A stretch of DNA of 64,000 nt, taken from Clostridiales bacterium (lineage in GTDB: Bacteria > Bacillota > Clostridia > Oscillospirales > Acutalibacteraceae). The stretch is taken from the NCBI GenBank assembly GCA_018364155.1, contig JAGZMM010000003.1, forward strand, positions 124,001 to 188,000. Reading direction: 5' to 3'. The notes beneath the pieces are model-generated. The model saw nothing but the letters and a program-made list of their open reading frames with translations. It did no database searches and was not told the origin of the DNA. The position numbers were made by a program, and so were the translations under genes. Below are positions 26,651 through 34,477 of this stretch, one piece after another. Every line of letters starts with the position of its first letter. Within the stretch, counting starts at the first letter, position 1.

Positions 26651-27508
26651 TCACCGTTTTTCGTATACCTGGTATTCCTCCCACAGCCGTTCGAGCTCTT
26701 CAAACGTGTCGCTGACCTCCTGCCGGCGGGACATGGCCACTCCTGCAATGACGGCGTTCAATAAGCTAAGCGGCGCCACCAGGGAATCCACAAAGGAAAC
26801 CATGTCGCTTCGTGCCAGCAGCACCTGCCCTGCCCCCTGGGCCAAGGGCGAGCGGCGGGAATCGGTGATGGCGATGACGTGCGCCCCCCGGTCGGCCGCG
26901 AAGCGCAACGCCTTGGTGGCGCGCTTGGAATACCGCGGGAAGCTGATACCGATGACTGCATCCTGTTCGCTGATGCGCAGCATCTGCTCAAAAATCGCCG
27001 TTTCGCTGGTGGTGTCCACCTGCACCACGTTATCGAACATCAAATTGAAATAATAACTCAAGAACACCGCCAGCGCCTTCGAGCTCTTGACCCCGATGAT
27101 ATAAATCCGTCTCGCTCCCGCAATGGTTTCCACCGCCTTGGCGAACTCCTCCCGGGAGGTTTCCTCCATGGTGTGCTTGAGGTTCTCCATATCCTGGGCC
27201 AAAACACTGGAAATGATGTCTTCCGACCCAATGCGCGTATCGGTCACCTCGATGCGCTGCAAAGAGGTGAGCTTGGAACGGATCATTTCCTGCATGGCCT
27301 TTTGCAAATGGGGATATCCGTCGAACCCCAGCTCCATGGCAAAGCGAACCACCGTCGATTCACTGACTCCAACGGTGGCGCCCAGCTTGGCCGCCGTCAT
27401 AAAGGCCGCCTTGTCGTAATGCTCGGTAATATAGGTTGCAATCCGCCGCTGTCCTTTGGAAAAGGTGGGCGAACGCTGTTCCAGTGTGGTAAGCAAACCG
27501 CCGTCCAT
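26651..27508 (-). CDS. MurR/RpiR family transcriptional regulator
   Basis: The protein has 285 residues. The N-terminal HTH_6 domain contains AAKLGATVGVSESTVVRFAMELGFDGY, and the C-terminal SIS domain contains RRIYIIGVKSSKALA and AVIGISFPRYSKRA. The family senses phosphosugars and controls sugar or amino-sugar genes. No sugar operon is adjacent, so the target is unclear. GGAAGG precedes the ATG. Confidence 0.93.
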   Translation of the reverse strand: MDGGLLTTLEQRSPTFSKGQRRIATYITEHYDKAAFMTAAKLGATVGVSESTVVRFAMELGFDGYPHLQKAMQEMIRSKLTSLQRIEVTDTRIGSEDIISSVLAQDMENLKHTMEETSREEFAKAVETIAGARRIYIIGVKSSKALAVFLSYYFNLMFDNVVQVDTTSETAIFEQMLRISEQDAVIGISFPRYSKRATKALRFAADRGAHVIAITDSRRSPLAQGAGQVLLARSDMVSFVDSLVAPLSLLNAVIAGVAMSRRQEVSDTFEELERLWEEYQVYEKR

Positions 27509-27639
27509 CCAAACCGCCTTCCTATCTGCCGGGCCGGCCTTTTCTTGTGTAAAGCCGGACCCCTGATTGGGTTTCGATCAAAAGAGAAAAAGGCAGCCGC
27601 GCCCGCATAAATAGGGGTTTGTGCGAGCCGGTTGCTGCT

Positions 27640-28218
27640 TTATCGCGATGCAAAAAAAGTGTGGCCTGCCTCTTTGGCCGCCAAAAGAGCGGCCTTCTTC
27701 CGCTCAGCCGCGTCCGCCATATCGGTCCCCACAAAGGGAACGCATGCGGTCAGGCGGCAGTGAAGAACGCTCATGAGCATACGGGTTTGGCGCTCCAGAA
27801 CGTCCGCTCCGCTTTTCTCCACCGAGCCCGCCGCCAGCAAAAGCGCTCCCACCTTCGGCTTCTCCACCGGCGGGCGCATCCCCAGCGAAAACCGGCGGCT
27901 CCAATAGCACTGCATTCGGTCCACCACCGCCTTGAGAGGGGCGGGAAAGGAAAGGTTATACGCCGGGGTGGCGATTACAAATCCATCCGCTGCCTCCATG
28001 GCTTCGTACACCTCATCCATATCGTCATGCAGCACGCAGTTGCCGGTTTTTTCGCAGCCGCCGCACCCGCTACAGGGGGCAATCTTCATGGAAAACGCGT
28101 CGAACACCCGCACCCGGGCACCGCCGGGCAGCGCCTGTGTAAACGCGTCGAAAAGCCGGCCGGTAGGCCCGGTTTTCCTAGGCGAGCCGAACAGCGCCAA
28201 AACCAGTTTTTCGTTCAT
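27640..28218 (-). CDS. Flavodoxin-like NADPH-dependent FMN reductase
   Basis: The 192-residue protein begins LVLALFGSPRKTGPTGRLF with the FMN-phosphate loop. It has an iron-sulfur-flavoprotein-like cysteine group, CSGCGGCEKTGNCVLHDDM, and ATPAYNLSFPAPLKAVVDR. The compact Cys pattern is common in the iron-sulfur flavoprotein family of anaerobes, but whether a [4Fe-4S] cluster is held is uncertain. The start overlaps the pyrB stop by 4 nt, so it is translationally coupled to it. Confidence 0.87.
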   Translation of the reverse strand: MNEKLVLALFGSPRKTGPTGRLFDAFTQALPGGARVRVFDAFSMKIAPCSGCGGCEKTGNCVLHDDMDEVYEAMEAADGFVIATPAYNLSFPAPLKAVVDRMQCYWSRRFSLGMRPPVEKPKVGALLLAAGSVEKSGADVLERQTRMLMSVLHCRLTACVPFVGTDMADAAERKKAALLAAKEAGHTFFASR

Positions 28219-29288
28219 TCCACCAGCATCCGTTCGTCGCAGAAGTCACAGGTGAGCATGTCCCCGCTGCCGGAGAACAGCCGGGGCAGATATTCCTCCT
28301 GCCCGGTGATGCAGTTGGGGTTCTGACAGCGATGGTCATGGGTGGACTTGGGGCAAGGCTCCAGCCGGCGCTCGCTTCCTTCGAGCATGGTGAGAATCAG
28401 CGCCATGCGGGCGTACATGCCGTATTCCGTCTGCTCAAAATAGATGGCGCGGGGATCGTCGTCCACCTCCACGGTGATTTCGTCCACCCGGGGCAGGGGA
28501 TGGAGAATGCGCAGGCTTTTTTTGCCCTTTTTGAGCTTGCGCTGGTCGAGCACATATACGCCCTTCTGCCGCTCATACTCCTGGGCCGAAGAAAACCGCT
28601 CCCGCTGGATGCGGGTCATGTACAGCACGTCCAGCAGAGGCATGGCCTCCTCCAGGGTAGGCAGCTCTGTGTATTTGACGCCGCGTGCGTCCATATAATC
28701 CTTCAAATAACTAGGAATTCCCAGCTGGGGAGTGGAAATGAGCACAAAAGAATTACCCGGGTACCGGGACATCTGTTTTATGAGAGAATGAACCGTGCGT
28801 CCGTTTTTCAGGTCCCCGCAGCAGCCGATGCACAAATCGGTCAGCCGTCCGGTTTCCTCGTTGAGGGTAACCAAATCGGTGAGGGTCTGGGTGGGATGCA
28901 GATGCCCGCCGTCCCCGGCGTTGACCACCGGCACCCTAGAATACAAAGACGCGGCCTTGGCGGCGCCCGCCTTGGGATGACGCATAACAATGATGTCGCT
29001 GTAGCCGCTGACTACCCGGACCGTGTCCTTTAAGCTCTCTCCTTTGGCAACCGAGGAGCTGTTGGGGTCGTCAAACCCGATGATGCGCCCGCCCAGCCGC
29101 AGCATCGCCGCCTGGAAGGACATCTGGGTGCGGGTGGAGGGCTCATAAAATAAGGTGGCCATGATTTTTCCATGACAGGTTTCTGCAAACCGCCCCGGTA
29201 CCCGGCGGATTTCCCCCGCCAGATTCAAAAGCTCGGACAGCTCTGCTTGGGACATGCTGTTCAGATCGATCAAATGTCTGTTTGTCAA
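28215..29288 (-). CDS. pyrB: Aspartate carbamoyltransferase with fused PyrI-type zinc knuckle
   Basis: The protein has 357 residues. Residues 1-305 are a full ATCase catalytic chain: YEPSTRTQMSF (carbamoyl-phosphate loop), VAKGESLKDT (80s loop), HPTQTLTDL, RIQRERF and LHPLPRVDEI. The last 50 residues hold C-x4-C in CQNPNCI and CDFC, the same Cys spacing and NxNCI context as the zinc domain of the regulatory chain PyrI. The allosteric nucleotide domain of PyrI is missing. The TTG start has GAGGTG 7 nt upstream. It performs the first committed step of pyrimidine synthesis. Confidence 0.9.
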   Translation of the reverse strand: MTNRHLIDLNSMSQAELSELLNLAGEIRRVPGRFAETCHGKIMATLFYEPSTRTQMSFQAAMLRLGGRIIGFDDPNSSSVAKGESLKDTVRVVSGYSDIIVMRHPKAGAAKAASLYSRVPVVNAGDGGHLHPTQTLTDLVTLNEETGRLTDLCIGCCGDLKNGRTVHSLIKQMSRYPGNSFVLISTPQLGIPSYLKDYMDARGVKYTELPTLEEAMPLLDVLYMTRIQRERFSSAQEYERQKGVYVLDQRKLKKGKKSLRILHPLPRVDEITVEVDDDPRAIYFEQTEYGMYARMALILTMLEGSERRLEPCPKSTHDHRCQNPNCITGQEEYLPRLFSGSGDMLTCDFCDERMLVE

Positions 29289-29399
29289 GACCGCTCACCT
29301 CAAATTTCATTTTCGACGTCTGCCGTGTTTTGGCCCCTGTCTTTCGATTTTGGGCGCAAGTCCGCCAAAGAACGTCCTTTTTCACCCCATATTTCCAAT

Positions 29400-29428
29400 A
29401 TCATAGCATTTTCTCACGCTTCTAGCAA
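29400..29428 (-). promoter_or_regulatory. SigA-type promoter of pyrB
   Basis: On the minus strand, TTGCTA (29428-29423), a 17-nt spacer and TATGAT (29405-29400) give a leader of about 105 nt before the TTG start. I see no attenuator hairpin in the leader. Confidence 0.6.
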
Positions 29429-29540
29429 GACCAAATTATGAAGCGGCGGCTTTTTCTCCCTGCAAGCGAAGCGTCTTTTCTTATGGACAAAATGTCTCTT
29501 GCCGAAAGGTTTTTTCTGTTTTGACCCTAGGTGCGGCCGG

Positions 29541-29578
29541 ACAAAAAAACGGCGGGGACAACACCAGATTGTCCCCGC
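29541..29578 (-). terminator. Terminator of the SASP gene
   Basis: Ten-nt perfect arms (29552-29561 and 29569-29578) are followed in the minus direction by CCGTTTTTTTGTCC. Confidence 0.88.
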
Positions 29579-29626
29579 GCATTTATTTCGGATTCATGCG
29601 AATCCTAGATTTCAGAAAACAGCAAG

Positions 29627-29833
29627 TTAGCCGTTGTTCTTAATGCCATCCTCGTAAGCCTTGATCATTTTCTTGACCATCTGGCCGCCGACGGAACCAG
29701 CCTGACGGGAGGTCAGGTCGCCGTTGTAACCCTGCTTCAGGTTAACGCCCACTTCGCTGGCGGATTCCATCTTAAACTTGTTGAGAGCCTCGCGGCACTC
29801 CGGCACTACTAAGCGATTAGAACGGTTAGACAT
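29627..29833 (-). CDS. Alpha/beta-type small acid-soluble spore protein
   Basis: The 68-residue protein carries both SASP motifs: LNKFKMESASEVGV (the GPR protease site is in the E-x-A region) and LTSRQAGSVGGQMVKKMI. It coats and protects DNA in the dormant spore and is degraded in germination. A good ribosome site (AAGGAG) and its own terminator show a monocistronic gene. It proves that the organism, or a recent ancestor, makes endospores. Confidence 0.96.
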   Translation of the reverse strand: MSNRSNRLVVPECREALNKFKMESASEVGVNLKQGYNGDLTSRQAGSVGGQMVKKMIKAYEDGIKNNG

Positions 29834-29888
29834 AATCGTAATACACTCCTTAACTTGATTTGAAAATTTTCTTTTGCGTTTGCAGTCA

Positions 29889-29917
29889 TAGTGTACGCCG
29901 ATCGTCCAAAGATATAA
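29889..29917 (-). promoter_or_regulatory. Possible SigG/SigF-type promoter of the SASP gene
   Basis: On the minus strand, TTATA (29917-29913), 17 nt and TACACTA (29895-29889) resemble the forespore -35 (xxATA) and -10 (CATnnTA) elements with two mismatches in the -10. The assignment rests mostly on the expected forespore expression of SASP genes. Confidence 0.3.
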
Positions 29918-29953
29918 GAAGAAATTTTTAGATTTATTGGCAAATGTGGGAAC

Positions 29954-30748
29954 TTAGAGGTCCCGAGCAATGTCTCCGACTCCATTTAAAATATGCTTGG
30001 GCCGGTACGGGAAGGTGCGGATGGTGTCCCGGTTGGTGACACCGGAAAGAACCAGAATGGTGTCGATCTCCGACTCGATGCCTGCAACGATATCGGTATC
30101 CATCCGGTCTCCGATGATGGCCGCATCCTCCGGCTCGCAGCCCAAAAGCCGCAGACCGGTTTTCATCATCAGAGGATTGGGCTTACCAATATAATAGGCG
30201 TTGTACCCGGTCACCATTTCCACCGGGGACATTAGCGCCCGGCAGGCGGGAATGATCCCGTTTTCCACCGGCCCGGACAGGTCGGGATTGGTGCCGATGA
30301 GCTTTGCGCCGCCCCGTACCAGTTCCACCGCCTTGACGATGCTCTCAAAATTATAGCTGCGTGTTTCCCCCACCACCACATAATCGGGATTGACCTCGTT
30401 CATGGTGATGCCCGCTTCGTAAAGGGCGTTGAGCAGGCCCGCCGCACCGATACAGTAAGCGCTGCAGCCAGGCATCTGGTTGCTCAAAAACTCTGCCGTA
30501 GCCAGAGCACTGGTGTAAAAATGGCTTTCATCCACATTGAGGTTCATCCGGGACAGCTTTTGGGACAGTTCTCGGGGCGTGCGCTCGGAACTGTTGGTCA
30601 AAAATAAAAAGTTTTTATTTTCCCGGTAAAGCCAATCGATAAAATCCGTCACGCCCGGCAGCACCTGGTCGCCGTGGTAGATGACGCCGTCCATATCGCA
30701 GAGAAACCCTTTCTTCTCTCTTATTTTGCCCATGCCGCTTTTCTCCAT
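29954..30748 (-). CDS. HAD-IIA family phosphatase (NagD-like)
   Basis: The protein is about 264 residues. Motif I is CDMDGVIYHGD, motif II is FLTNSSERT, and motif IV is AAIIGDRMDTDIVAG. The cap is of the C2A type. NagD-like enzymes hydrolyse nucleotide or sugar phosphates. Several Met codons cluster at the start; I chose 30748, which has GGAG 6 nt upstream. Met 30733 is also well placed, and Met 30769 has only a weak site. Confidence 0.9.
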   Translation of the reverse strand: MEKSGMGKIREKKGFLCDMDGVIYHGDQVLPGVTDFIDWLYRENKNFLFLTNSSERTPRELSQKLSRMNLNVDESHFYTSALATAEFLSNQMPGCSAYCIGAAGLLNALYEAGITMNEVNPDYVVVGETRSYNFESIVKAVELVRGGAKLIGTNPDLSGPVENGIIPACRALMSPVEMVTGYNAYYIGKPNPLMMKTGLRLLGCEPEDAAIIGDRMDTDIVAGIESEIDTILVLSGVTNRDTIRTFPYRPKHILNGVGDIARDL

Positions 30749-30798
30749 ACCGTGCTCCATTCCTCCCATGCCGTTCCCATGGGAATGCTTTTTTCCTT

Positions 30799-30827
30799 AT
30801 TATATCGGCCGCGGCCGCAAACATCAA
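30799..30827 (-). promoter_or_regulatory. SigA-type promoter of the HAD-IIA gene
   Basis: On the minus strand, TTGATG (30827-30822), 17 nt and a perfect TATAAT (30804-30799) lie shortly before the start codons of the phosphatase gene. Confidence 0.65.
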
Positions 30828-30916
30828 CCCGTCAAACCCACAAACCGCAACGTTGTCGATGATTCACAACTTGTGGAAAAATACCGTTTTTATGCTTAAA
30901 ACAACAACTTTTTTGC

Positions 30917-30945
30917 TTGTATCCCATCGGATACTCTTTTATACT
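30917..30945 (+). promoter_or_regulatory. SigA-type promoter of the lipoprotein gene
   Basis: TTGTAT (30917-30922), a 17-nt spacer and TATACT (30940-30945) lie 45 nt upstream of the ATG at 30991. Confidence 0.6.
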
Positions 30946-30990
30946 AAACATATAAATTTGTTCCTTGGAACAGAAAAAAGAGGGGTTTTT

Positions 30991-31821
30991 ATGAAAAAGA
31001 AACGATTTGGCCTGCTTCTTCTGGCGCTGGTGCTTTGCCTTTGCATGAGTTCGCTCAGCGGCTGCACCCCGGACGTCTATGAACAGTATGCGCAGGCTGC
31101 GGCAAAAACCAATGCGCTCGGGCAAATAGACGCGGATGTAAACATGGAAATGTCCATGGGTATTGCCGGCTCCACCTTCCAAACCACCGTATCCGGTACC
31201 ATGAAGGCGGACAATTCCGGCCCTTCCCCGGTGATGGACATGGCGCTGAACATGGCTCTATTAGGCCAATCCATTGATATGCATGTCTATTACGCCGACG
31301 GCGTCGCCTATTACGACACACAGGGAACCAAATACAAAATGACGCTTCCCATTGACCAGCTGAAGGAACAAATGGACCAGGTCAGCACCCAAGTTCTGCA
31401 GTTTGAGGAAACCGCCATTCAGAAATCCGTGGTCACCTCCGAGAAAGAGGGTAGCCGGTATCGGGTGACCGTTTCCGCCGACGCGATTGAAAGCTACTTA
31501 AAGGACGCCATGGGAAACACCATGCAAAACAGCGACAGCAGCTCTCCGGTGGATCTCAACAGCATGAACCTGCAATTTTCTGATGTGGACGTGTCCTTCC
31601 TCATCGGCAAGGACGGCTACATCCACGAGCAGACGCTCCAATTCACCTGCACAGCGGACATGAACGCCATGAGCAGCGGCATCATGACTGGGGAAATGGA
31701 AATGACGTATGACGCAACGGTTTCCTACAAAAACCCGGGCCAGCCGGTGACCATCACCGCGCCCAACCTAAACGAGTATCCCGCTTATGATGCCTTTGCC
31801 TCCGATGCCACTCTCAGCTAA
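30991..31821 (+). CDS. Uncharacterised lipoprotein
   Basis: The 276-residue protein has a basic N-terminus (MKKKRFG), a hydrophobic stretch and the lipobox LSGC with Cys at residue 27. The mature part is Ser/Thr/Met-rich with alternating beta-strand pattern (YYADGVAYYDTQGTKYKM, DVSFLIGKDGYIHEQTLQF), like the LolA/LppX-type or DUF6612-type lipoproteins of Firmicutes. The exact family is not certain. AGAGGGG precedes the ATG; the open frame extends 46 codons upstream without a ribosome site. It stands alone between its promoter and a strong terminator. Confidence 0.8.
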   Translation: MKKKRFGLLLLALVLCLCMSSLSGCTPDVYEQYAQAAAKTNALGQIDADVNMEMSMGIAGSTFQTTVSGTMKADNSGPSPVMDMALNMALLGQSIDMHVYYADGVAYYDTQGTKYKMTLPIDQLKEQMDQVSTQVLQFEETAIQKSVVTSEKEGSRYRVTVSADAIESYLKDAMGNTMQNSDSSSPVDLNSMNLQFSDVDVSFLIGKDGYIHEQTLQFTCTADMNAMSSGIMTGEMEMTYDATVSYKNPGQPVTITAPNLNEYPAYDAFASDATLS

Positions 31822-31837
31822 GTTTATCTCTGTCAGT

Positions 31838-31868
31838 CCCCGGCGCAGCAAGCGCCGGGGGTTTTTTT
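31838..31868 (+). terminator. Terminator of the lipoprotein gene
   Basis: Nine-nt perfect arms CCCCGGCGC and GCGCCGGGG around AGCAA are followed by GTTTTTTT. Confidence 0.95.
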
Positions 31869-32034
31869 GCCGTTTTGCTTTCCTTCCCTGCCAGGCGAAG
31901 GCCTTGTCTGTCCATGTCCTTGGTCCCTTGTAATAGAAAGCCGTTTTTTTCAGCTTTCCCTCTTTTTCGGGAAAAATCTGCATGTGGAGCTGTTTTTCTC
32001 CCATTTTGGCCTTTTAACGAGGAAAAGAATCTGC

Positions 32035-32083
32035 TATAATAAAAAATAACCGCCGTGGCCGCAACCGCATTGCCACGGCGGTT
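32035..32083 (+). promoter_or_regulatory. TATAAT box followed by 5'-end hairpin in leader of XRE-cupin gene
   Basis: A perfect TATAAT (32035-32040; the -35 region is weak) is followed within about 8 nt by a 12-bp perfect hairpin (arms 32048-32059 and 32072-32083). Transcripts would start at or just before the stem. Such a hairpin may protect the mRNA 5' end. No T-run follows, so it is not a simple terminator. Confidence 0.5.
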
Positions 32084-32116
32084 GGCAAGTCAAAATTTAT
32101 GAAGGGATGTGGTCTT

Positions 32117-32665
32117 GTGCATGAGGAGCTCAAACAGATTCCCGCAAGAATCCGGGAGCTGCGCGAAATTTTAAACATCGGGGTTTCCGATATGGCCCGT
32201 ATGGTAGACGTTCCGCTGGAAACCTATGAGAAATACGAGAGCGGCGAACAGGATATTCCCATCAGCATGCTTTATAAGATTGCGGCGGTGCTCCATACCG
32301 ACATGACGGTGCTCATTACGGGCGATTCGCCACGCATGGAGCAGGCGTCGGTGGTGCGCGCCGGCACGGGCGTGGATGTGGAACGGTTCCCAGGCTACGA
32401 CTTTTCTTCCCTGGCCTACAATTTCAAGGGCCGTGTGATGGAGCCGCTGCTTGTGAACATTGATCCGTCCAACGAAACGCCGCCTCTGGCTGTTCATGGC
32501 GGTCAGGAGTTCAACTATGTGCTCAAAGGCACCGTCAAGGTGGCCGTGGGCTCGCGCGAGTATGTTCTGAATGAAGGAGACTGCATCTATTTTGACCCGC
32601 AGCTTCCCCATTCCCAAACCGCGGTGGGGGCTCCGGCAACCTTTCTGACAGTAATCCAAGAATAA
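32117..32665 (+). CDS. XRE-family regulator with cupin domain
   Basis: The protein is about 182 residues. The HTH (MARMVDVPLETYEKYESGEQDIP, here shortened: LETYEKYESGEQD) is followed by a double-stranded beta-helix cupin (HGGQEFNYVLKGTVKVAVG and LNEGDCIYFDPQLPHSQ). These regulators sense a small metabolite through the cupin. I chose GTG 32117, which has AAGGGAT upstream; ATG 32099 is in frame but has no ribosome site. The acyl-CoA synthetase gene begins 15 nt downstream, so the regulator probably controls that enzyme. Confidence 0.88.
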   Translation: MHEELKQIPARIRELREILNIGVSDMARMVDVPLETYEKYESGEQDIPISMLYKIAAVLHTDMTVLITGDSPRMEQASVVRAGTGVDVERFPGYDFSSLAYNFKGRVMEPLLVNIDPSNETPPLAVHGGQEFNYVLKGTVKVAVGSREYVLNEGDCIYFDPQLPHSQTAVGAPATFLTVIQE

Positions 32666-32680
32666 TTGTGGGGAACGAAT

Positions 32681-34360
32681 ATGAGTGAATTATTAAAGCG
32701 GTACTGTCCTCGTACCGAGTTCGATTCGTATGAGGACTTTTATGAAAACTACACCTGCAATGTCCCGGAGAACTTCAATTTCGCCTATGACATTGTGGAC
32801 GAATGGGCCCGGCTGGACCCGCAAAAGCCGGCGCTTGTGTGGACAAATGACGCGGGTGACATAAAGCGCTTCACCTTCGGGGACATGAAACGCCACAGTG
32901 ACCAGGCGGCCAATGTGTTCGCCGCCCACGGCATTAAAAAGGGCGACGTGGTCATGCTCATTTTAAAGCAGCGCCCGGAGGTGTGGATGTGCATGGTGGC
33001 TCTGATGAAGCTGGGCGCCAAATGCATCCCCGCCACCTATCAGCTCACTCCCAAGGACATTGTCTATCGCTGCAACCGAGCACAGGTAAAGATGATCGTG
33101 TGTGTGGACGACGACGTGGTTCTCGACCACATTAAGAATTCCGTGGACGAATGTGAAACACTGGAAACCATCGCGACGGTGGGCACCCATCCACATGAGG
33201 GCCTGGTGGACTTCTGCAAGGAGCTCTACGCCGCCAGCGATGTGTTTGCCCGGCCTACCGGGGCCGAGGCCACTCAGAACAGCGATCCCATGCTCATCTA
33301 TTTTTCTTCCGGCACCACCGGCATGCCCAAGATGGTGTGGCACGATTACGCCTATCCGCTGGGACACATTGTAACGGCAAAATACTGGCAGTGCGTGCAG
33401 GACGGCAAAATTCACATGACCCAGACCGATTCCGGATGGGCGAAGTTCGCATGGGGAAAGATTTACGGCCAGTGGATCTGCGGCGCCTGCATCGGCGCTT
33501 ACGACACGGAGAAGTTCAAACCTCATTCCATGCTGGAAGCCATTCAGCGCATTAAGCCCACCACCTTCTGCGCCCCGGCCACCATTTACCGCTTCTTAAT
33601 CAAGGAAGACCTGTCCGGGTACGATTTCAGCTTTATTGAGCATGCAAGCATCGCGGGCGAGCCGTTAAACCCCGAGGTCTATAAAAAAATCCAGGAGCTT
33701 ACGGGATTGGAGCTGCACGAGGGCTTTGGCCAGTCGGAATCCTCCGTGCTTCTGGCAAACTTTCCCTGGATCAAAGTGCGTCCCGGCTCCATGGGCAAGC
33801 CTGCTCCCCTTTACGGCATCAAGCTTCTCGACGAGGACGGCAACGAATGTGAGGACGGGGTGACCGGCGCCATCAGCATCACCGGCACGGACAAAAAGCA
33901 TCCCACCGGCCTCTTCCGGGGCTATTGGAAGGACCCGGAGATCACCGAAGCCTGCTGGCACGACGGGGTGTACTGCACCGGTGACATGGCCTGGCGGGAC
34001 GAGGACGGATATTATTGGTTTGTTGGGCGCAACGACGACGTGATCAAATGTTCCGGCTACCGCATCGGTCCGTTCGAGGTGGAAAGCGCGCTTTTAGAGC
34101 ACCCGTCGGTGCTCGAATGCGCGATCACGGCGGTACCCGACCCCATTCGCGGCCAGATCGTCAAGGCCACGGTGGTGCTGGCCCGGGGCTTTACCCCTTC
34201 CGATGCGCTGACAAAGGAGCTTCAGGACCATGTCAAAAAGGTCACCGCTCCTTATAAATATCCCCGTGTAGTGGAATACGTGGACGAGCTTCCCAAAACC
34301 ATCAGCGGCAAAATCCAGCGAAACGTTATCCGCAGAAACGATATGCAAAAGCAAAGCTAA
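32681..34360 (+). CDS. AMP-binding acyl-CoA synthetase
   Basis: The 559-residue adenylate-forming enzyme contains the phosphate loop YFSSGTTGMPKMVWH, the A5 motif EGFGQSESS, the A7-A8 hinge GDMAWRDEDGYYWF and DVIKCSGYRIGPFEVES, and the catalytic Lys in PKTISGKIQR. It would activate a carboxylic acid (acetate to medium chain) to its CoA thioester; the chain length cannot be read off. ATG 32681 has GGGGAA upstream. It is coupled with the XRE-cupin regulator in one transcript ending at the hairpin at 34371. Confidence 0.92.
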   Translation: MSELLKRYCPRTEFDSYEDFYENYTCNVPENFNFAYDIVDEWARLDPQKPALVWTNDAGDIKRFTFGDMKRHSDQAANVFAAHGIKKGDVVMLILKQRPEVWMCMVALMKLGAKCIPATYQLTPKDIVYRCNRAQVKMIVCVDDDVVLDHIKNSVDECETLETIATVGTHPHEGLVDFCKELYAASDVFARPTGAEATQNSDPMLIYFSSGTTGMPKMVWHDYAYPLGHIVTAKYWQCVQDGKIHMTQTDSGWAKFAWGKIYGQWICGACIGAYDTEKFKPHSMLEAIQRIKPTTFCAPATIYRFLIKEDLSGYDFSFIEHASIAGEPLNPEVYKKIQELTGLELHEGFGQSESSVLLANFPWIKVRPGSMGKPAPLYGIKLLDEDGNECEDGVTGAISITGTDKKHPTGLFRGYWKDPEITEACWHDGVYCTGDMAWRDEDGYYWFVGRNDDVIKCSGYRIGPFEVESALLEHPSVLECAITAVPDPIRGQIVKATVVLARGFTPSDALTKELQDHVKKVTAPYKYPRVVEYVDELPKTISGKIQRNVIRRNDMQKQS

Positions 34361-34370
34361 TCAGATCAGC

Positions 34371-34410
34371 AAAAGGCCCGGCAGCGACCAAATCGCTGCC
34401 GGGCCTTTTT
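34371..34410. terminator. Bidirectional terminator after acyl-CoA synthetase gene
   Basis: Perfect 17-nt arms around CCAAA start with AAAA and end with TTTT, so it serves both the plus-strand synthetase gene and the minus-strand FUSC gene. Confidence 0.92.
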
Positions 34411-34477
34411 GATACAAAGAAAGCGGACAAGGCAAACCACAGCGGTCTTTTCCGTGTGCCTTCCCTTGCCGCCGGGC

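Noticed and set aside
29289..29399. PyrR-type attenuator in the pyrB leader
   Set aside because: I could not find the anti-terminator/terminator hairpin pair or a T-run in the leader.
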